Assembly: GCA_012845835.1 (NCBI GenBank)
Contig: JABAKD010000018.1
Coordinates: forward strand, 9,835,759 to 9,899,758
Source: Undaria pinnatifida
Taxonomy: Eukaryota > Sar > Phaeophyceae > Laminariales > Alariaceae
Direction: 5' to 3'
Length of the DNA: 64,000 bases
Part shown: one piece after another, positions 21,101-34,659 of the stretch
Numbering within the stretch: the stretch's first letter is position 1
How the letters are laid out: every line of letters begins with the position of its first letter
Program-made: the position numbers and the translations under genes
The notes under the pieces: generated by a model
Database searches by the model: none
What the model was told of the DNA's origin: nothing
The model's input: the letters and a program-made list of their open reading frames with translations, nothing else

Positions 21101-22990
21101 ATAAATTATTGAAAAAATTGAAGGCCTGTCATTGGTCGATTCGAGTTTCGCTCCTAGGGACAGCCCGAGGCCGTTAAAAAAAAAAGTCGCCATGCCACCC
21201 TCTTCCAATGGTCAAAATGGGGGGTCATATGATACCAAGTATCCCACCCTTTGACTAGATAATGCGAGCGGCGTTCATGGGGAAGAGCATTTCGGGGTTT
21301 AAACGTGAACCAACCCCTAGGTTTCAGCATTCCCACTCTTCATCTATCTTCGTATGCTCGTCGATTTGCATCGAATTTCGACTATTAACCAGTTGGCGCT
21401 TCATTTATTCAGTCTCGCCGACTGACAGCCCTGCTGCTGCTGTGGACTTTTCCCCAAAAAATAACTTGAAACACAACGTGTCTTTCCTCATGCCGCAAAA
21501 ATGGTGTCACATTATTATTCGAAGCAATTCGTCTCAAAAACAGCGTGGGTGTACCTGTATGCAAGTCAGCTCTGAAGGGATAAATCTGCACGCACTTTTT
21601 GCTTGGAAAACATTACGTGGAATGAGTGCGCGACAATGTTTGCAGCTAAACTGGTGTTCCGTAGCAAAATAATGTAGTGGGCGATCATTTTTGCAGCAAA
21701 GTTCGTGTGCGATATTTTTTGGCAGCAAAATTCGTTCGTATGTATGCGGAATGATTCGCAGCAAAATGTGTGCGATATTTTTCGGAGCAAAATTAGCGAG
21801 GAAACAACTGCAGCAGCAAATACAAGGATAAAAATCGAGCATTCCACCATATATATGTTCTCTACCTGGTATTATTTTGGCAGTCAGTGCACGAAGGGCT
21901 GAATCAAGTGCGGTCATGGTGCGGGACGGACAAGCGCGGCGGGTGTCGTCCAGACTCTTGTGAGTTGTGTACTACTACCATAGTACTACTATAGGTGGTA
22001 TATACTACTGGTACAGCATATTATGGTACATATTACTACACAGATGATACTACTGTTATTGTGTTCGCCATTGTACAATGTGCAGGATCAAGTTCAACGT
22101 CGACCACCCCTAAACATCGCCACAAAGTAGGATTATGATATGATACTAATTATGATACTAAGTATGACATGGCAGAAAACACAATACTCATGCTCATCAT
22201 TCCCCAGGGCAGCTGCCCAGTTTGCTAGGTACGGTCGAGAGATGCCGTACTCGTCATTAAATGATACGTTCGTCATTCCCCCCCCTCGAGTCGTAGGCTT
22301 AACAAATCAACACGATACCAGCTATTACTTTATGTACACTTGGAAAAACCCTCAACCCACCCTCAGTGTGGGCGGTGAGGGTGATCTGTGTAGCTTCGTA
22401 CGTGACACATAGAACTCGATATCGAAATATCTAGCAATATGGATAAAAAAGAGTGAAAGTAAGTACCAACAGAAAAAAAACATTCGGTACAGAGACATGC
22501 CCTGTACTAATAGTTCTTCCCTACCGTACCACATTGTTGACAACACCACAGCAGTATACTACCAGTAAGTATTTAGCTACAACGCCGTCCATCGCAAGCC
22601 TAAACTGCCGCCTCCTGACATATTCGCTTGAAACGGCCCCTGAAAAAAAATCAAGGGATTGTCATCGAAAGCCACCTCAGCACTTGACGTTTACTCGTGG
22701 AATCTGGGGCGAGCAAGGAAAAAACGACAACAACAAAAAGCACGCCAAGAATTGCATGGAAAAAGGGGGTTGGTTTTAGCCAACGAAAAAACGACTAAAC
22801 AAGAGTTGCCAAGAACGAGATGAAAACCGGATTTGCCGAGGAAAACAACTATCCCAAAACACCCAGATCCGCGATTCAACACGGGTTTTTGCCAAGGAAA
22901 ACATACAACAAAACACACCATAAAACGTCCTCCCCGGATGCGGCACGGTCTCGACATTGGCCTCTGGGGCAACTCTCGCAGCGCACTGGC
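18180..22990. other. 4.8-kb stretch without a supported gene
   Basis: Open frames are short and unsupported. From about 19080 to 20250, diverged words such as CCCACGTCAGC and GACCCTGACG recur, and the minus strand has broken frames of ordinary composition, so an old transposon remnant is possible but unproven. The stretch 20400-20950 has an unusual run of CTACCTGC repeats. Two TACCWGGTA palindromes lie at 18268 and 21863. Confidence 0.4.
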
Positions 22991-23019
22991 TCTATTAGCC
23001 CCAACCAATCAGTGACCAG

Positions 23020-23115
23020 ATGTTGGAGGCGTCTCCATTGGCGATAGGAACGGTGCTCCGTCGCGTTAGGCATGCGTGGTCAATGGTCAAATGAGTAAGG
23101 CATGCAACAACCACC
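23020..23115 (+). mobile_element. LINE 3' end fragment followed by poly-C
   Basis: The sequence AGATGTTGGAGGCGTCTCC, then AGGAACGGTGCTCC, then GCGTGGTCAATGGTCAAATG, matches the LINE terminus at 40280-40380. It runs straight into a C18 tract at about 23113. Only the last 90 bases of the element remain. Confidence 0.6.
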
Positions 23116-26100
23116 CCCCCCCCCCCCCCCGCCAATCTCAACCACCCTTCCAAATTCCTCCCCCACCCCCACCCCAAATCGCCCCCAAGTCCCCCACCCC
23201 CAACCCCTCCCACTAATCCTTCGCCAACCCCGACCCTCAACCCCGACCCTAATAATTTCCCCACCCTCACCCCCTATCCCATTCCCCGCATCTTTCCCCC
23301 CTCCTTTCTTCCCCCTCCTGCAACAGCGCCTAGTTACTTGCGAGCGTGGCGAAATTTGTGATAACGTCGGCTGACTCCGAATACGCAACCACAAAGGCGC
23401 CAGCCAGCACCATCCGAACCTCAGCATCTAGGAAACCTGGACACAGGACAGGACAGGGTACAGTACAACAGGACAGGGTAGGGCAGAACAGGGCAGGGCA
23501 TGACAAGGAAGGGCAGGACAGGGCAGGGCGGAACAGGTCCAATAGAGTCAAAAGTGAAGGAGGCGTAGTGGTCGCGAGGAGGGAGGGGGGGGTAGGGATG
23601 TATGCACCGGGTAGTAACTGGCGGTTTTCAGCGATGAGTGGTGTATTCCCCACCAAGCAAACTGCAACCGTTTCGATCGGTCTGGCGTTGTTCGTTTCGC
23701 CTCCTCGCTCTTGGAGACTGTGGCAATGGTGGTGGAGGAGTCGCAGCTGGCGCACGAACGCGATGTCCACTGTCTCATTTACGCGCACAAACCACAGATT
23801 GTAGGTATTATCATTATGACACCCCAGCTGTTACGCGGATGGGCGATGTAGCCGATACTCTGTAGACGCACATACGCAAAGCCAATGGTCTCGTTCGTAC
23901 ACGCAAACTGCAGAGTGAGAGCACTATCGTTCATATGTGAAGGCTCTTTTCATTGTACATGTCTGTGATCGTATGTCTGTACGTGGGATAAGCCACAGAT
24001 CGACCTGTGGCCAACAGATCGAGCTCTGGCTAACCCGCATGCATGCAGACACGCTGATGACAGATGCTGCGAGATCATATTGAGCAACGGCACCCAAGCA
24101 TGCTAATCGGGTATGAAATGCAACACAAAAATAGCCTCCGGAGCCGAATGGTAGTACTCGTTTTCTGCGGTTTGTGTGCATGGACGAGACCAATGACATC
24201 GCAGCATTCGTGCGTCTACAGAGGGCGACAATACATCGGCCACGTTGCCAATCTTCGTGACAGGTTCGGCATCTCGTGCGCAATTTACTCCTGCTGCGCA
24301 GTTACATCAGCGAAAGTATGTCGTCCATAAAAACGTCAAACGCCGAACCACGTGCATCGGTGTAGCTCTCGAGGCATGCTACGATCAAAGGGTATGAACA
24401 CCAATGTTTGGCCAAGCTATTTCGGGCTGGCGGGGCTCCTCAATTACACTACACTGTATTAAAATAGTAACAACCTTCTCAATCACATTGCAATCCCATT
24501 TTTGTTATTATTTTACAACGTCATTCGTTACACTTCTACTTTAGGTCATAAGGTTAACAACCGCGTTGCGCTTAAACGTCTTCTCAAAGCCAGGTCTTGG
24601 GTGGGGCATACAGCTCCTCAAGGGAGAACCTCCAGAAAAAATAGGGGTATGATACCTCTGCCGTAGCACGCGTAATATATTGGTGCCAAATGCACCCCTT
24701 CCCTACCGCGACGTGGCCACCGTACTGTACACGGTTTCCGCCCGCCTGCGAACAGCAGGGCAGGCGCGATTAGAGTTTCGGTATTATATATCGATGCTAG
24801 GCACATATATCTGTTTGCGTTTGTCCTCTACCCATCCCCCACCCCCTCACCCCCCACCCGCCCCCACCCACCCCCCACCAACCCTGACCTACTGCTTTAT
24901 CAATCAAAGGCGTTACCGTGACCGCGTTGAAAATCCTTCAACTTTGTCGCTATTACGGAAATATCTACATGTGTGTGTTGCCCTCTAACCACCCCCCACC
25001 CCCGCCGCCCCCCTTGTCCCCACTCCCCCCCAGCCCCCTATCCCCACCCCTCCTCACCCACCTTATCAGTCAGAGTCGTTGAGAGGGCAGCGTTCTTGGC
25101 GGCGGCTGCGGCGGTCTCGGCAAAGTTGCAAACCGAGGCATTGCCCGCCGCCGCCGCTTCGCTCGGGCTATCCCCGCGCTCCCTCCCCCGCCCCTGCCCA
25201 CCCCGGCCAGCTAGATATCGGCTTCTCTCTTGGAAGATAATTGCCTCAGCTTATCCGCTATACGTTGGGGGCGGGGGGGTGGGGGGGCAGGCGGGGGGTT
25301 AATTATCATGCATGGTCGTGGTCTATCCAAACTATACAGGCCCTCGCATTCCTACAATGCAGGGCCGGAGGAGGTCGGGTTTCACCGACGAGACCGACAC
25401 TGCTTGCACCAGGTGCGAAGCGCTGTGAGGTGTTCAGCGAGTCACACAAAGGACGAGCTGCAACCTACTACAGTACTATAAGAACCGCTCGTGAGGCGGA
25501 CCTCAGCACCTTGTGCGTACCTTCTTGGGCACGGATGGCAGAAGCGAATCACTTGATTTATCTTCCGGTGTGGCCACTTCCAGAGACAGCAAGGGGTATA
25601 CTACGTAACTACCTCGTGGCTGCCTTAACGTATACCAGGTACATGCTACGTGACACGATCATCTATCCCCCTTGCACGGAGTTAAGGCTTTCCACCCCAC
25701 ACGATAGTATCATACTCGACCACCATCTACAGATACCGAACAACAAACAAAAGAACGGTCTTTGTTGCTCTAGCTCACGTAGTGATTGGCGTGTTTCAGG
25801 GGGGAGCAAGAGAGGGGGGAAGGGGGAGAGGAGCAGAAACAGTAGCAGAGCAGAAACAAGCTTGCACACAAGCAGCATAGGACGAAAGGAAAACACAAAG
25901 CAGCAGGAGTAGCAGAAAGCCGAATGCTACGGCGGTTGTGGTGAGGCAACATGACGGCCAGCTACAATAGGCGCCACGTATCAATGGGTTTTATTTTTTG
26001 CCTAAACTCTTGTCTACAAAGGCAGTTGACCGCTCAGCGATCGTGCTGGGCAGACTGGTGAATGTGACGTTGCGTGCCAGTTATTATTGAACCGACGCAA

Positions 26101-26255
26101 GTTTCGGGGACAGACGTATACACTACTTGGAAATAGTGTCGGTTATTTTTTGCAGTGGTTTAAGGGTTGAGTGTTGACTCAACCAACTACGTGCGTGTGG
26201 TATATACTACTACTAATAATAAACATCGACGTAGTCTAGCCACCATACCACGTAA
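23116..26255. other. Mostly gene-free region with C-rich tracts
   Basis: C-rich tracts lie at 23112-23330, 24830-24885 and 24985-25060, and a GGGCAGGACA minisatellite at about 23440-23545. The last two C-rich tracts sit in a diverged tandem duplication of about 170 bases. One exon-like Ala-rich segment (VVERAAFLAAAAAVSAKLQT) follows the acceptor ccttatcag at about 25069, but no donor is seen, so it is not called as a gene. Confidence 0.4.
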
Positions 26256-26263
26256 ACAAATCA

Positions 26264-26907
26264 CGGTTCCGACTGTGCTGGATCGTGTTCACTGAACGAT
26301 ATATTGCTGCTGTCCGCACCTACTTTTAAATATGGCAAAATATCATCCTGTGGCATACCCCCACTACCATCGATATCACCATCACAATCGATTGATATCG
26401 ATATCGATATCATCATCATGATAATCGATACCAACATACCTGGTAATGATTTATTGCCATCGATACAATTATCACCACCGTCACTGGTATCAACATCATG
26501 ATCATCTTAGTGGATACAACAACATGTTCTTCGTCGCTATCGACACCATATTTGTCACCAACAGCCATGACCCATGATTGTCGTTACCAATAATGGTGAA
26601 GGCAATCATGGGTCATCACTACTGTTGGTGACGTTCATGGTGTTGATAGCGATGGAGATCATGATGTTGGTATCCATAAGATGATCATGATGTTGATGTC
26701 AGCGGCGGTGGTAGAAATGATATCGATGACGAGCATTCCTTATGTTGGTATCGACCATCGTGATGGTGATATCGATGTCGATGCCGATCGATCGTGATGG
26801 TGAAATGGATGGCGGTGGGGTTGTGCCACAGGATGATATTTTGCTGTAGTAGGCGCGGACAGCAGCAACGTATCGTTCAGTGAACACGATCCAGCAAAAT
26901 CGGAACC
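26264..26907. repeat. 640-bp imperfect palindrome
   Basis: The left arm (from CGGTTCCGACT at 26264) and right arm (to its complement ending at 26907) pair over about 310 bases each around a centre near 26590. Shared words include GGATCGTGTTCACTGAACGAT and AAAATATCATCCTGTGGCA. The arms belong to the same dispersed family as 16060-16420 and 240-420. The right arm continues to about 27110 with further similarity to 16430-16620. No transposase or clear target duplication is seen. Confidence 0.8.
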
Positions 26908-27110
26908 AAGATCTGTCTTCGTCTCATGGAGGCTAGACTACGATCAGCACCAAGGAACGCGGAGTGTACCGGGTGGCGTGGGGTATAGGTCGGAGGTGAT
27001 TGGGGGGTATATAGGCGCAAGAGAGCAAGGGAGTCGTTGCGATGTATCGATAATTTTGTATTGATAGCGCGTGCTGTAGGGCTGAAAAATTGGGTCTTTC
27101 CTCGGCGTTG

Positions 27111-28800
27111 GTTCTGTTTGGGTGTGATGTGATGTTGTGTGGCTTGGCGGTGTGTGGTGTGGTGTGGTACGGGATGGGATTGGATGGGATGGAGTGGTTT
27201 GGTTATATTGCACTGTTTGATCCCTGCGATACAAAATGTGCATAATAATGGTTTATAAAATGCAAGGACTCCGCATGGGTAGGGCAGGGCAGCACTTCAA
27301 CTTGTTCCATTCAACATTCAATACTCGATAGAGATCAAAACACGTTACCACACACACTAACAGAGCCTACGCGTACAGCATGTACAGAAATGCCAAGAGT
27401 TCGATACAGACTAACAATGGTCTACTTCCTGCCGCTTTTACGTGAATCCGATTCCGAGCTTAATCAGATTTGGATCTGATAAATCCGAGCCCACGCAGAC
27501 TGACCCTCTAGTCTGCCCACGAAGAGGCGTGTCGAGTGAGTTTCTTTTTATGCTTTGACTCAATCAACCATCCGGGGCCCTCAACGTGACTGATTACGTC
27601 TGCTGCATGTTCTCTACGTCGCAAATGAGAGGCGCGCACTGAGCCAAGTTCTGCTATACCATGCACTAGATAGTATCTGGATCGAGCCTTTGCAGACCGA
27701 ATGTCTGTGTGTAGTCTGATCGTGGAGAGACGTGCTGACGGTGTTCCAAGTGCGCAACACGGTATCGCTGCCTTCGCTATTCAACTCTTCGAATGCTATT
27801 TATTACAACGTTGCGGCTTGCTGCTGTAGATCACTCACATCCTGCAGATACAGTACTTGGCAGCGCTTGAGATTTTGGCAGTCAAGAATTTCAGGCTCGA
27901 GGTTTAGATGGAATAAAAACATGGCTTTTTTGTCTTATCGCTCATTGGCCGGAGCTCGTACATAAAGTAAGCGTCACCCGGGGACGATAGGGTCTCATCC
28001 CGGCATCGGAATCCATCCCCACATCCAATACTCCTACAACCCACGGATGAACACGGATATCACCCGGGTGGATACCTCTCAGCACGGTGTGGAAATCCCA
28101 ACCCCATCGGCCGATCTCTGATTGGCTAGGGTTTGCATATTGAGCCAGCTCCACCTTGGGAGGATAGGGTCCCATCCCCGGTCCAGAGACCGTTCCATGT
28201 CTCAAAAATAAATGGTCTAATCTTATTCCAAGCCGTTGCTTGTTATGTTCCTAGAAAACAAAAAATGACGGTAACAAATGGTAAATGAATAAAAAATACA
28301 TGATAGCCCCTGTCCCCATCTTACGGAGTTTACCGCTAACGGCGTGATTTTCGAGCAGAAAAACGCGCCATATAGCATAGCGAAGGGCTACCTGGCGTGT
28401 TCCACTCGTTGTCTTTCGCTGGCGTACACTAGTCTAGACGTTAAACAATAGCGAGAAAACTCACCTTCCTGGGGAATACCATCGGTCATGGCGAGAACTA
28501 AATTGGACTCCATTTTGTTTATCGCTGAATACCGGCACGTGGTACTGATACACATCATATATACCAGTACAGTTAAACGTGGTACTCTTGTGATACCAGT
28601 AGTCAACAGCCTCGAGAGCGAAACCCGGCAGAAGTACGTATTACAAACGTGTCAAGTGAAGTGTGAGCAACGTGCAAACTTGTAGCCAGCAGTAAACAAC
28701 AGGAAGGTTCGTTTCTAACGACCAAAATAATTTTCCAAAAACTCGCTTCTTTGGCAAAATAAAAATGACAACACTTGCCATAAGATGTCAGAACAAGCGT
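27111..28800. other. Gene-free stretch
   Basis: No supported gene. It includes GGGATGG/GGTGTGG simple sequence near 27150-27200. Confidence 0.4.
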
Positions 28801-28824
28801 ATGTTAGGTACGAAACGTACCTAG

Positions 28825-30110
28825 GTATACCCGGGTAAAATACCCGGGTACGTACCCGTACCCGACGCTTAGGCACGGTAGGTACGGGCCTCGATACCTT
28901 ACGCAAGTGTTAGGTGCGTTAGGTGCGGGCCACGATACCTTACCTAAGTTTAAGGTACGATAGGTACGCCGCTCCAGTACTTACCCGGGTATAGGTATAC
29001 CGGTCAACAAAATACCCGGGTTTAGGTACGAGCCTGAGGACGACCTCAAATGCCTTACCCGAAATGTGTACGTCATGCGAAAAAATCATGACGTCATCTG
29101 CGAGACCAAAAAAATAAACCAATTCACAACGCAAATTGTCACGCCTGCGGTCTATCCGCCACACACCCAGGACACCTGCCACCTGGGACACACAACCAGG
29201 GCACCTGTCGACCAGACGTGCCCAACAGGGGGTAGAGTACCAATGGTGGACAATGACCAAAACTACTGATGGACCACGAAGGCCAAGCTTCACCGAGCGA
29301 GGGAACCAGCGCGCAGCATAGTCCCGAGCCAGCTCTTGAGCGAGAGGTGATCGAGGTCGCCCCGGGCAAGACAGCAGTCGCCGTGATTACTCTCAAGCTT
29401 TTTTACAGGATAAACGGGGACGCGCAAGACGTGTACGATATGCCGGCGCAGACCGCAAAATCAGTTGATGACTTTGCCGTGCCGAAGCGTTGTCGACCAG
29501 AAGGGGCTCGTGAGGCGTCGTTCGTGTACTCTGACAGTTTATGTTACTCCATCGCGATGGCTTTGTTATGGGCTGTTACCCAGGTTAAAATATACCGGCC
29601 ATGGTGTTTGGTTAGAAACAAAATTGTCGTGTTTCGTGGATGGGCGTCAGACAAAAAATGTTCTAGAAGCGAGGCCCAGACGTAGATAGCTGCTACCAGT
29701 AGCTTGCTGCTGCCGGTAGACTGCTACTGCCAGCACATACTGTTCTAGTCCCGAGCCCCCCCAAATTAGACTATTTTTGTACGTGTACCTACAAGGGTGC
29801 CTACCCGGGTGCGTACCCACACCCGCACTTAGGTACGGACTACGATACCTTATCTAAGGTTTAGGTACGATAGGTACACCGCTCCAATACTTAGCCGGGT
29901 ATAGGTATGCCCGTCGAAGAAATACCCGGGTTTAGGTACGAACCTTGGGGTGACCTCAATACCTTACCTCAGTTTTAGGTACGTTAGGCACGGATCCTTA
30001 CACCGTACCTAAGTATTAGGTACGTTAAGTACGTACCTCGATACCTTACCTGAGCTTTAGGTACGTTAGGTACGACCTAAAAAAACTTACCCGGGTATAG
30101 GTATACCTTA
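28825..30110 (+). repeat. Direct repeats rich in TACCCGGGTA flanking a small open frame
   Basis: Two blocks, about 28825-29060 and 29795-30110, share the order CGATACCTTA, then GATAGGTAC.CCGCTCCA, then GGGTATAGGTAT, then AATACCCGGGTTTAGGTACGA. They lie in direct orientation about 960 bases apart. The second block continues with more TTAGGTACG repeats. Between them is one 139-codon open frame (29269-29685). The layout resembles terminal direct repeats of a small element, but no retrotransposon protein is recognised. Confidence 0.6.
29269..29685 (+). CDS. Hypothetical open frame between direct repeats
   Basis: 139 codons starting MDHEGQASPSEGTSAQHSPE, with a middle segment EVIEVAPGKTAVAVITLKLF and balanced composition. 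I recognise no motif. A possible intron lies inside (ttttttacag near 29410), so it may be an exon pair. It could equally be a chance frame. Its position between two direct repeats is the main reason for listing it. Confidence 0.2.
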   Translation: MDHEGQASPSEGTSAQHSPEPALEREVIEVAPGKTAVAVITLKLFYRINGDAQDVYDMPAQTAKSVDDFAVPKRCRPEGAREASFVYSDSLCYSIAMALLWAVTQVKIYRPWCLVRNKIVVFRGWASDKKCSRSEAQT

Positions 30111-33100
30111 CCTAACATTCCCTTGAACGTTATATCTTGAAACACTGAATATCTGGCGAGTTTTTGGCAATATTCGGCCATTTTTCTCATCACAATACCC
30201 TCAGATGTATTCAAACCCCTCACAGCAGCAGCAGCAAGCAGCAAGCAGGAGGGAGCCGACGCTCTCTATGGAGTAAATGCTGGCGCAGATAGGACTCCAG
30301 GCACAGCCCATGTACCTCAGAGGTAGGCAGTCCTTCCAGCCCGGTCAAATTCGACTGGGAAAAGCTGGGGCGGCTGCTGTTTGTGATCATGTTTCAGCAC
30401 CCGCTCAAAACGACACCCATGTGGTATCCACACGGGGCTCACGGCCAGTGTCGCCAGCCCTATCATCGTAGCTGTTGCCCATGGCACCGTGTATCCTGCG
30501 TATCGCCCTCTATTACAGAAGTTAGAGCAAGTCTAGCGCCGGGCGTCGTGGGGTGGTCTGGTATGTGCAACCTTGCGTTGGTTGGCTTTACTGGCCTAAA
30601 ATTATAGTGGCAGGTGAAACAGAAAATCTATTAATAATTTCCAAAAACCTGCTAAGACCTACTATTATGGCGAATATTTTCATCGATTATTTCTATCTTT
30701 AACCGGGATCTCCGACGCCAAAAATAAAAACCTTCCACTATGGGACCAGAAATCATCGTTATTTCTGGGTTCAGAAATAATCGAGGCCAGAAATCAGCGG
30801 ATCTGATGATTTCTGAGCCCAGAAATAACAGCTCTTCCAACCTCTCAGAACTGGGATTATTTGACTTTTGGATACTACCTCGTACCAAGTATCACATGTC
30901 GCCATTGCTTATACTGTACCTGGTATGATACTTGTCTGCTGTACACGTCACGCATCACCCACAACAAAGAATCACAAACACACCGATGACAGCATACCGC
31001 GCTTGTTGTGTGCGAGACATAGCTTCATCCTCACACAAACGCGACAGCAGCAGCACCACCACCATCGAAACCACCACAGGCACACCGCACCAGCACCACA
31101 GCAGCAGCGCAGCAGAAGAGACAGCAGCAGAGGCGGTGGTGACGTAACGTCGCCGGCGACAGTGTACGTGCCAGATTTCAAAAATAAAGGCAAACGGCAA
31201 AACAAGACCTACCAATTCAAAATAAAACCACTTTCCAAAAATCAGAAGCCATAATGGACGCCCCTTATTTCTGATGCAGTTATTTCTGGAGCCTCAAAAC
31301 TACCAGGTACAAAAATAATCGCCAGAAATAATCGCTCAAAAGTTTCCATAATAGTAGGTCTAACGGAGCGGAACGGAAATATCCAACAAAAAGGTCGGCA
31401 AGTTTTTCTGAAGTTTTTGGCTATTTTGGCATGCCCAAATTGAATTTCCATAATCTGGCCAAATTGGCAAGAAACTTGCAAAATATGTATCTTTAGAAAT
31501 GCCCCTACGCAGCAGCAGTACCAGGCATTGTTGTACGGCATGTATGCACGAGGTAAACAGCAGCAACCAGCCCTCCTCTGTCTGTGGTGGGCTTTGCGCT
31601 CTGCAGACTGTGCGGCATCCGCCCGAGGAACTTACGTTTTCAGATACAATTCACCGCTGCGATTCCCAACAGGTTTGGAGTGCAAAATATCTACCTGATT
31701 CGTACCAGGTACCAGGTAGTGCGCATAACTTCGCAACTGCTGCTGGTGCTGGTGCTGGTGCTGCGCTGCTGCTGCAGTTACAGCTGGTTCAGAGTGCAAA
31801 GCATCTACCAGATTTTGCTCATAACTCCTAAACTGCTGCTGCTGCTGCTGCTTCAGTTACAGCTGGTTCAGAGTGCAAAGCATCTACCAGGTTTTGCTCA
31901 TAGCTGCTGCTGCATTGCTGCTTCCATGTCTGCTGCTACTGTTGCTGTGGTGGGTGCGACGTTGCTTGCCACAACGAATATGATGCTCGTACAACACGGG
32001 GGGGCTCGTCGGCATTCGGATTCGCCTGTAAAATTCGCCCGCAGCGATTCCAAAGTGGTTGTTCGGAGTACAAATTATCTAGACACTACTGCGGGTGCGT
32101 ACACACGGCTCTGCACTTCCGCTGCTGCTGCTGCTGCTGTGGATACAGCGTGGATTGCCTCGACGAATATGACAGCAGGTATTCGCACGGGGGGGCTCGT
32201 CGGCCGTCAACCTTCGCTTGTTGTGCGCGACTATTGTACCCGGAATTTCGAGTGGTGGTGCTGCTGCCTCCGCGAGCACAACGAGTAATGGCAAGTGCAG
32301 TGAAATGGGGCAGCAGCAGTTCCTACGGCTCCATCGCAACGCTGCGTGCAATTGTAACCGCGCAGCGAGAACGTGGGCAAGGCAAACGACAGCAGCACCT
32401 CGAGTCTTCACAGCAGTTAAGTGCAACCAGCAACCCCCTAATCAATGAGGCAGCATGCAGTATGCATCACCATCCAACATTACATTTTGAATAAAAAAAA
32501 CAGCAAAAAAACGAATAAACGATAAATACGACAAGTGTCCGTTTCACCTTGAGGATGGAAGCGTAGCTCTTTGAATGCTCTCCATGTCCATCAGCCTACT
32601 CCGCGATATTGATCTTGTGCCTACCCCAGCTGTAAGCTCTGACGTTCAAAGGCATTGGCGCTACGACTTCGTGAAATCACGTCAAGTGCTTGAGCATTTT
32701 GCTCTTTTCAAGTATTTTTACGCCGCATTTAGCAAGCCGGAGTTCCAGAGATATTCTGTTCACATGCGCGCGCGGAAAAAGGGGGACACATTTGAACCAG
32801 AACATGCACCACTTGCTGTGTGCTGGCTTTCTCCTTTACCTCCGTTGCATAACGGCGACGAGCAAATCCTGGCAGCTGCTTATTTCGGGCAGATTCGGTC
32901 GGTCGAAGAAGCGATCTTCGCATGACCCGCGCTGGCGGAGGTCCGTCCTCCGCCGATCCGGACGTCCTCCGCCGATCCGGACGTCCTCCGCCTATCCGGA
33001 TCATAGAACGGCTGCGCAATCATCAGCAGCAGTCGTAGCTACGACAGTTTTTGGTGAGTGAGGCAGGCTTCTGTTCTTGCTGCCACTGCCAAGCAAGCAC

Positions 33101-33790
33101 TTGGTGTCGGGTAGGTGCAATCGCTGGCTTTTATCGACCAGAAGTGCTTTTTAGTCGATTGCTCAGCGTACAACTGTGCACGGGGAAGGTGTAGGGCAGT
33201 CATGCCGTGGTTGGCGCCACCAGATATTTTCAAATCCTCGGCAAGCGAGATCTAGAGGGAAAATCAATACCGTGGTATCAAACATCGACCGGTTTCTTCC
33301 AAGAGCAGAGAGCAAAAAAGGGTCTCGATTCCAATCCCCCCGCGCATCGAATATCAGGAAGAGCAAAAACTCTGGGTTGCATTCCGTTCGCGTCCGGCCA
33401 TTGACGGGCACACAGCAGTGTCATAGGGGCGCCTTTTCTCTGCCAAGATCCGCTCGGGGTGTCGAACAAGCGCTGAAGAAACTCGAGGGGCCGTGTGACC
33501 ACGAACAACGCTTTTTTTTTCAACGCTCGAAATAAAAGCAAACAACTCAAATCACGTCGCAAACTCAAAACTCAGCAGGAGAGCAGGAGTCGTACGACTG
33601 GCCACAACGTACGCAGTACGGTAGTCTCTTCGTAGCCTTCGCTCGAATGATACGAGTTCGATACTGCTGTACTCGCTCATATCATATCATGTACTGGTAT
33701 CCATGAAAAATAACTCACCACGAAGCTATAACACGTTGTATACGACAGCAGTTTTACATGATTGTTCCAAATGGCTGTCTTGAATTCATG
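30111..33790. other. Region without a supported gene; CTG-rich tandem repeats
   Basis: At about 31660-31930 a repeat of about 75 bases (GTTCAGAGTGCAAAGCATCTACC unit with GCTGCTGCT runs) occurs three times, the first diverged. A related unit lies near 32035-32090. An open frame at 32575-32925 (117 codons, LLRDIDLVPTPAVSSDVQRH at the start) has balanced composition but no recognised motif or splice support. TACCWGGTA palindromes lie at 30917, 31301, 31703 and 31710. Confidence 0.4.
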
Positions 33791-33890
33791 GTGTTGTTGT
33801 TCTTCTAACATCAACTCGCATATTCAAGTCCGTGGTCACAGGACAGACTCCAGTCACTCTGGAGCTGATGAATACCCCAGAAAAACACAA
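33791..33890 (+). repeat. Dispersed 100-bp repeat, copy 1
   Basis: The core is TCAAGTCCGTGGTCACAGGA, followed by the inverted repeat CTCCAGTCACTCTGGAG and AATACCCCAG. Copies are at 40460-40567 and 44509-44613, and two of the three are preceded by GTTGTTGTT. No coding content is recognised. Confidence 0.7.
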
Positions 33891-34361
33891 ACAAGCAAAA
33901 GGTCATTCACCATTCATATACATTAGTCGCCGACCTGTATCCTTAATGAGGACACACAACCCGTAATACGCGCGATCGGAGTATCACACAGCTTGCAAAG
34001 ATGGGTTTCGACAAAATATTCGATCTCACAGCTGGAGTGTTTTTTTATTTTATTTTTATAGTAAATAGCCAGGCCTGGTTGATGGAATATACAGGAGATT
34101 CCTAAAACGCCGTTGCCCCCACCCCCCCCCCCTGACAAATACGCAAAAAACAGCCCCCCCCCCCCCCTCCCCCGCCGCCCCACCTAAAATCAAGTCTGCT
34201 AGAATAATAAACACTATCAGGCAGGTGACATCACCTCATTACTTATCCAACCAGCCATGCCGTAGCTCCAATTCATATATCCCGCCGCCTCCCCCCACCC
34301 CCCTCCTTCCCCACCACCCGCACCATCGCCTAGACCTAGCACCACGCGTATAGCAAGCTCC

Positions 34362-34659
34362 TAACAGATGTACAACCTTGTCCCCCCTCCCTCCCGCTAC
34401 TACGGTGCGTGCCTTCTTTTTTATCGCGAGAATAAGACTTCAGGTAATCGTTGCTTCCCTGGTCGACTCGCATCGAATTGCGCCTACCCGCGCTGCAAGG
34501 CGCTCTCAGCCGTTGATTCCTTTGATGTTGTCAATATTTTTTCAGAAAAACTCAAGAGACCGACCCACGTGAGATTCGAACTCCAGAATCAACTCTATTA
34601 ACAGTGTTAATAGTAGCTTTCGAGGGTAGCCTCTATTAATAGACCGCCGGAGCGACCGG
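34362..34659 (-). mobile_element. tRNA-headed SINE, copy 2
   Basis: Same order as the copy at 12749-13048: head CCGGTCGCTCCGG, a B-box-like AGTTCGAATCT, then the CGAGTCGAC and TCTCGCGATAAAA tail. The A-box is interrupted by a TTAATAGA insertion, and the far tail is diverged. Confidence 0.55.

Noticed and set aside
33176-33568. Overlapping frames on both strands with balanced composition
   Set aside because: No start context, splice sites or recognisable motif; a transposon remnant is possible but unsupported.
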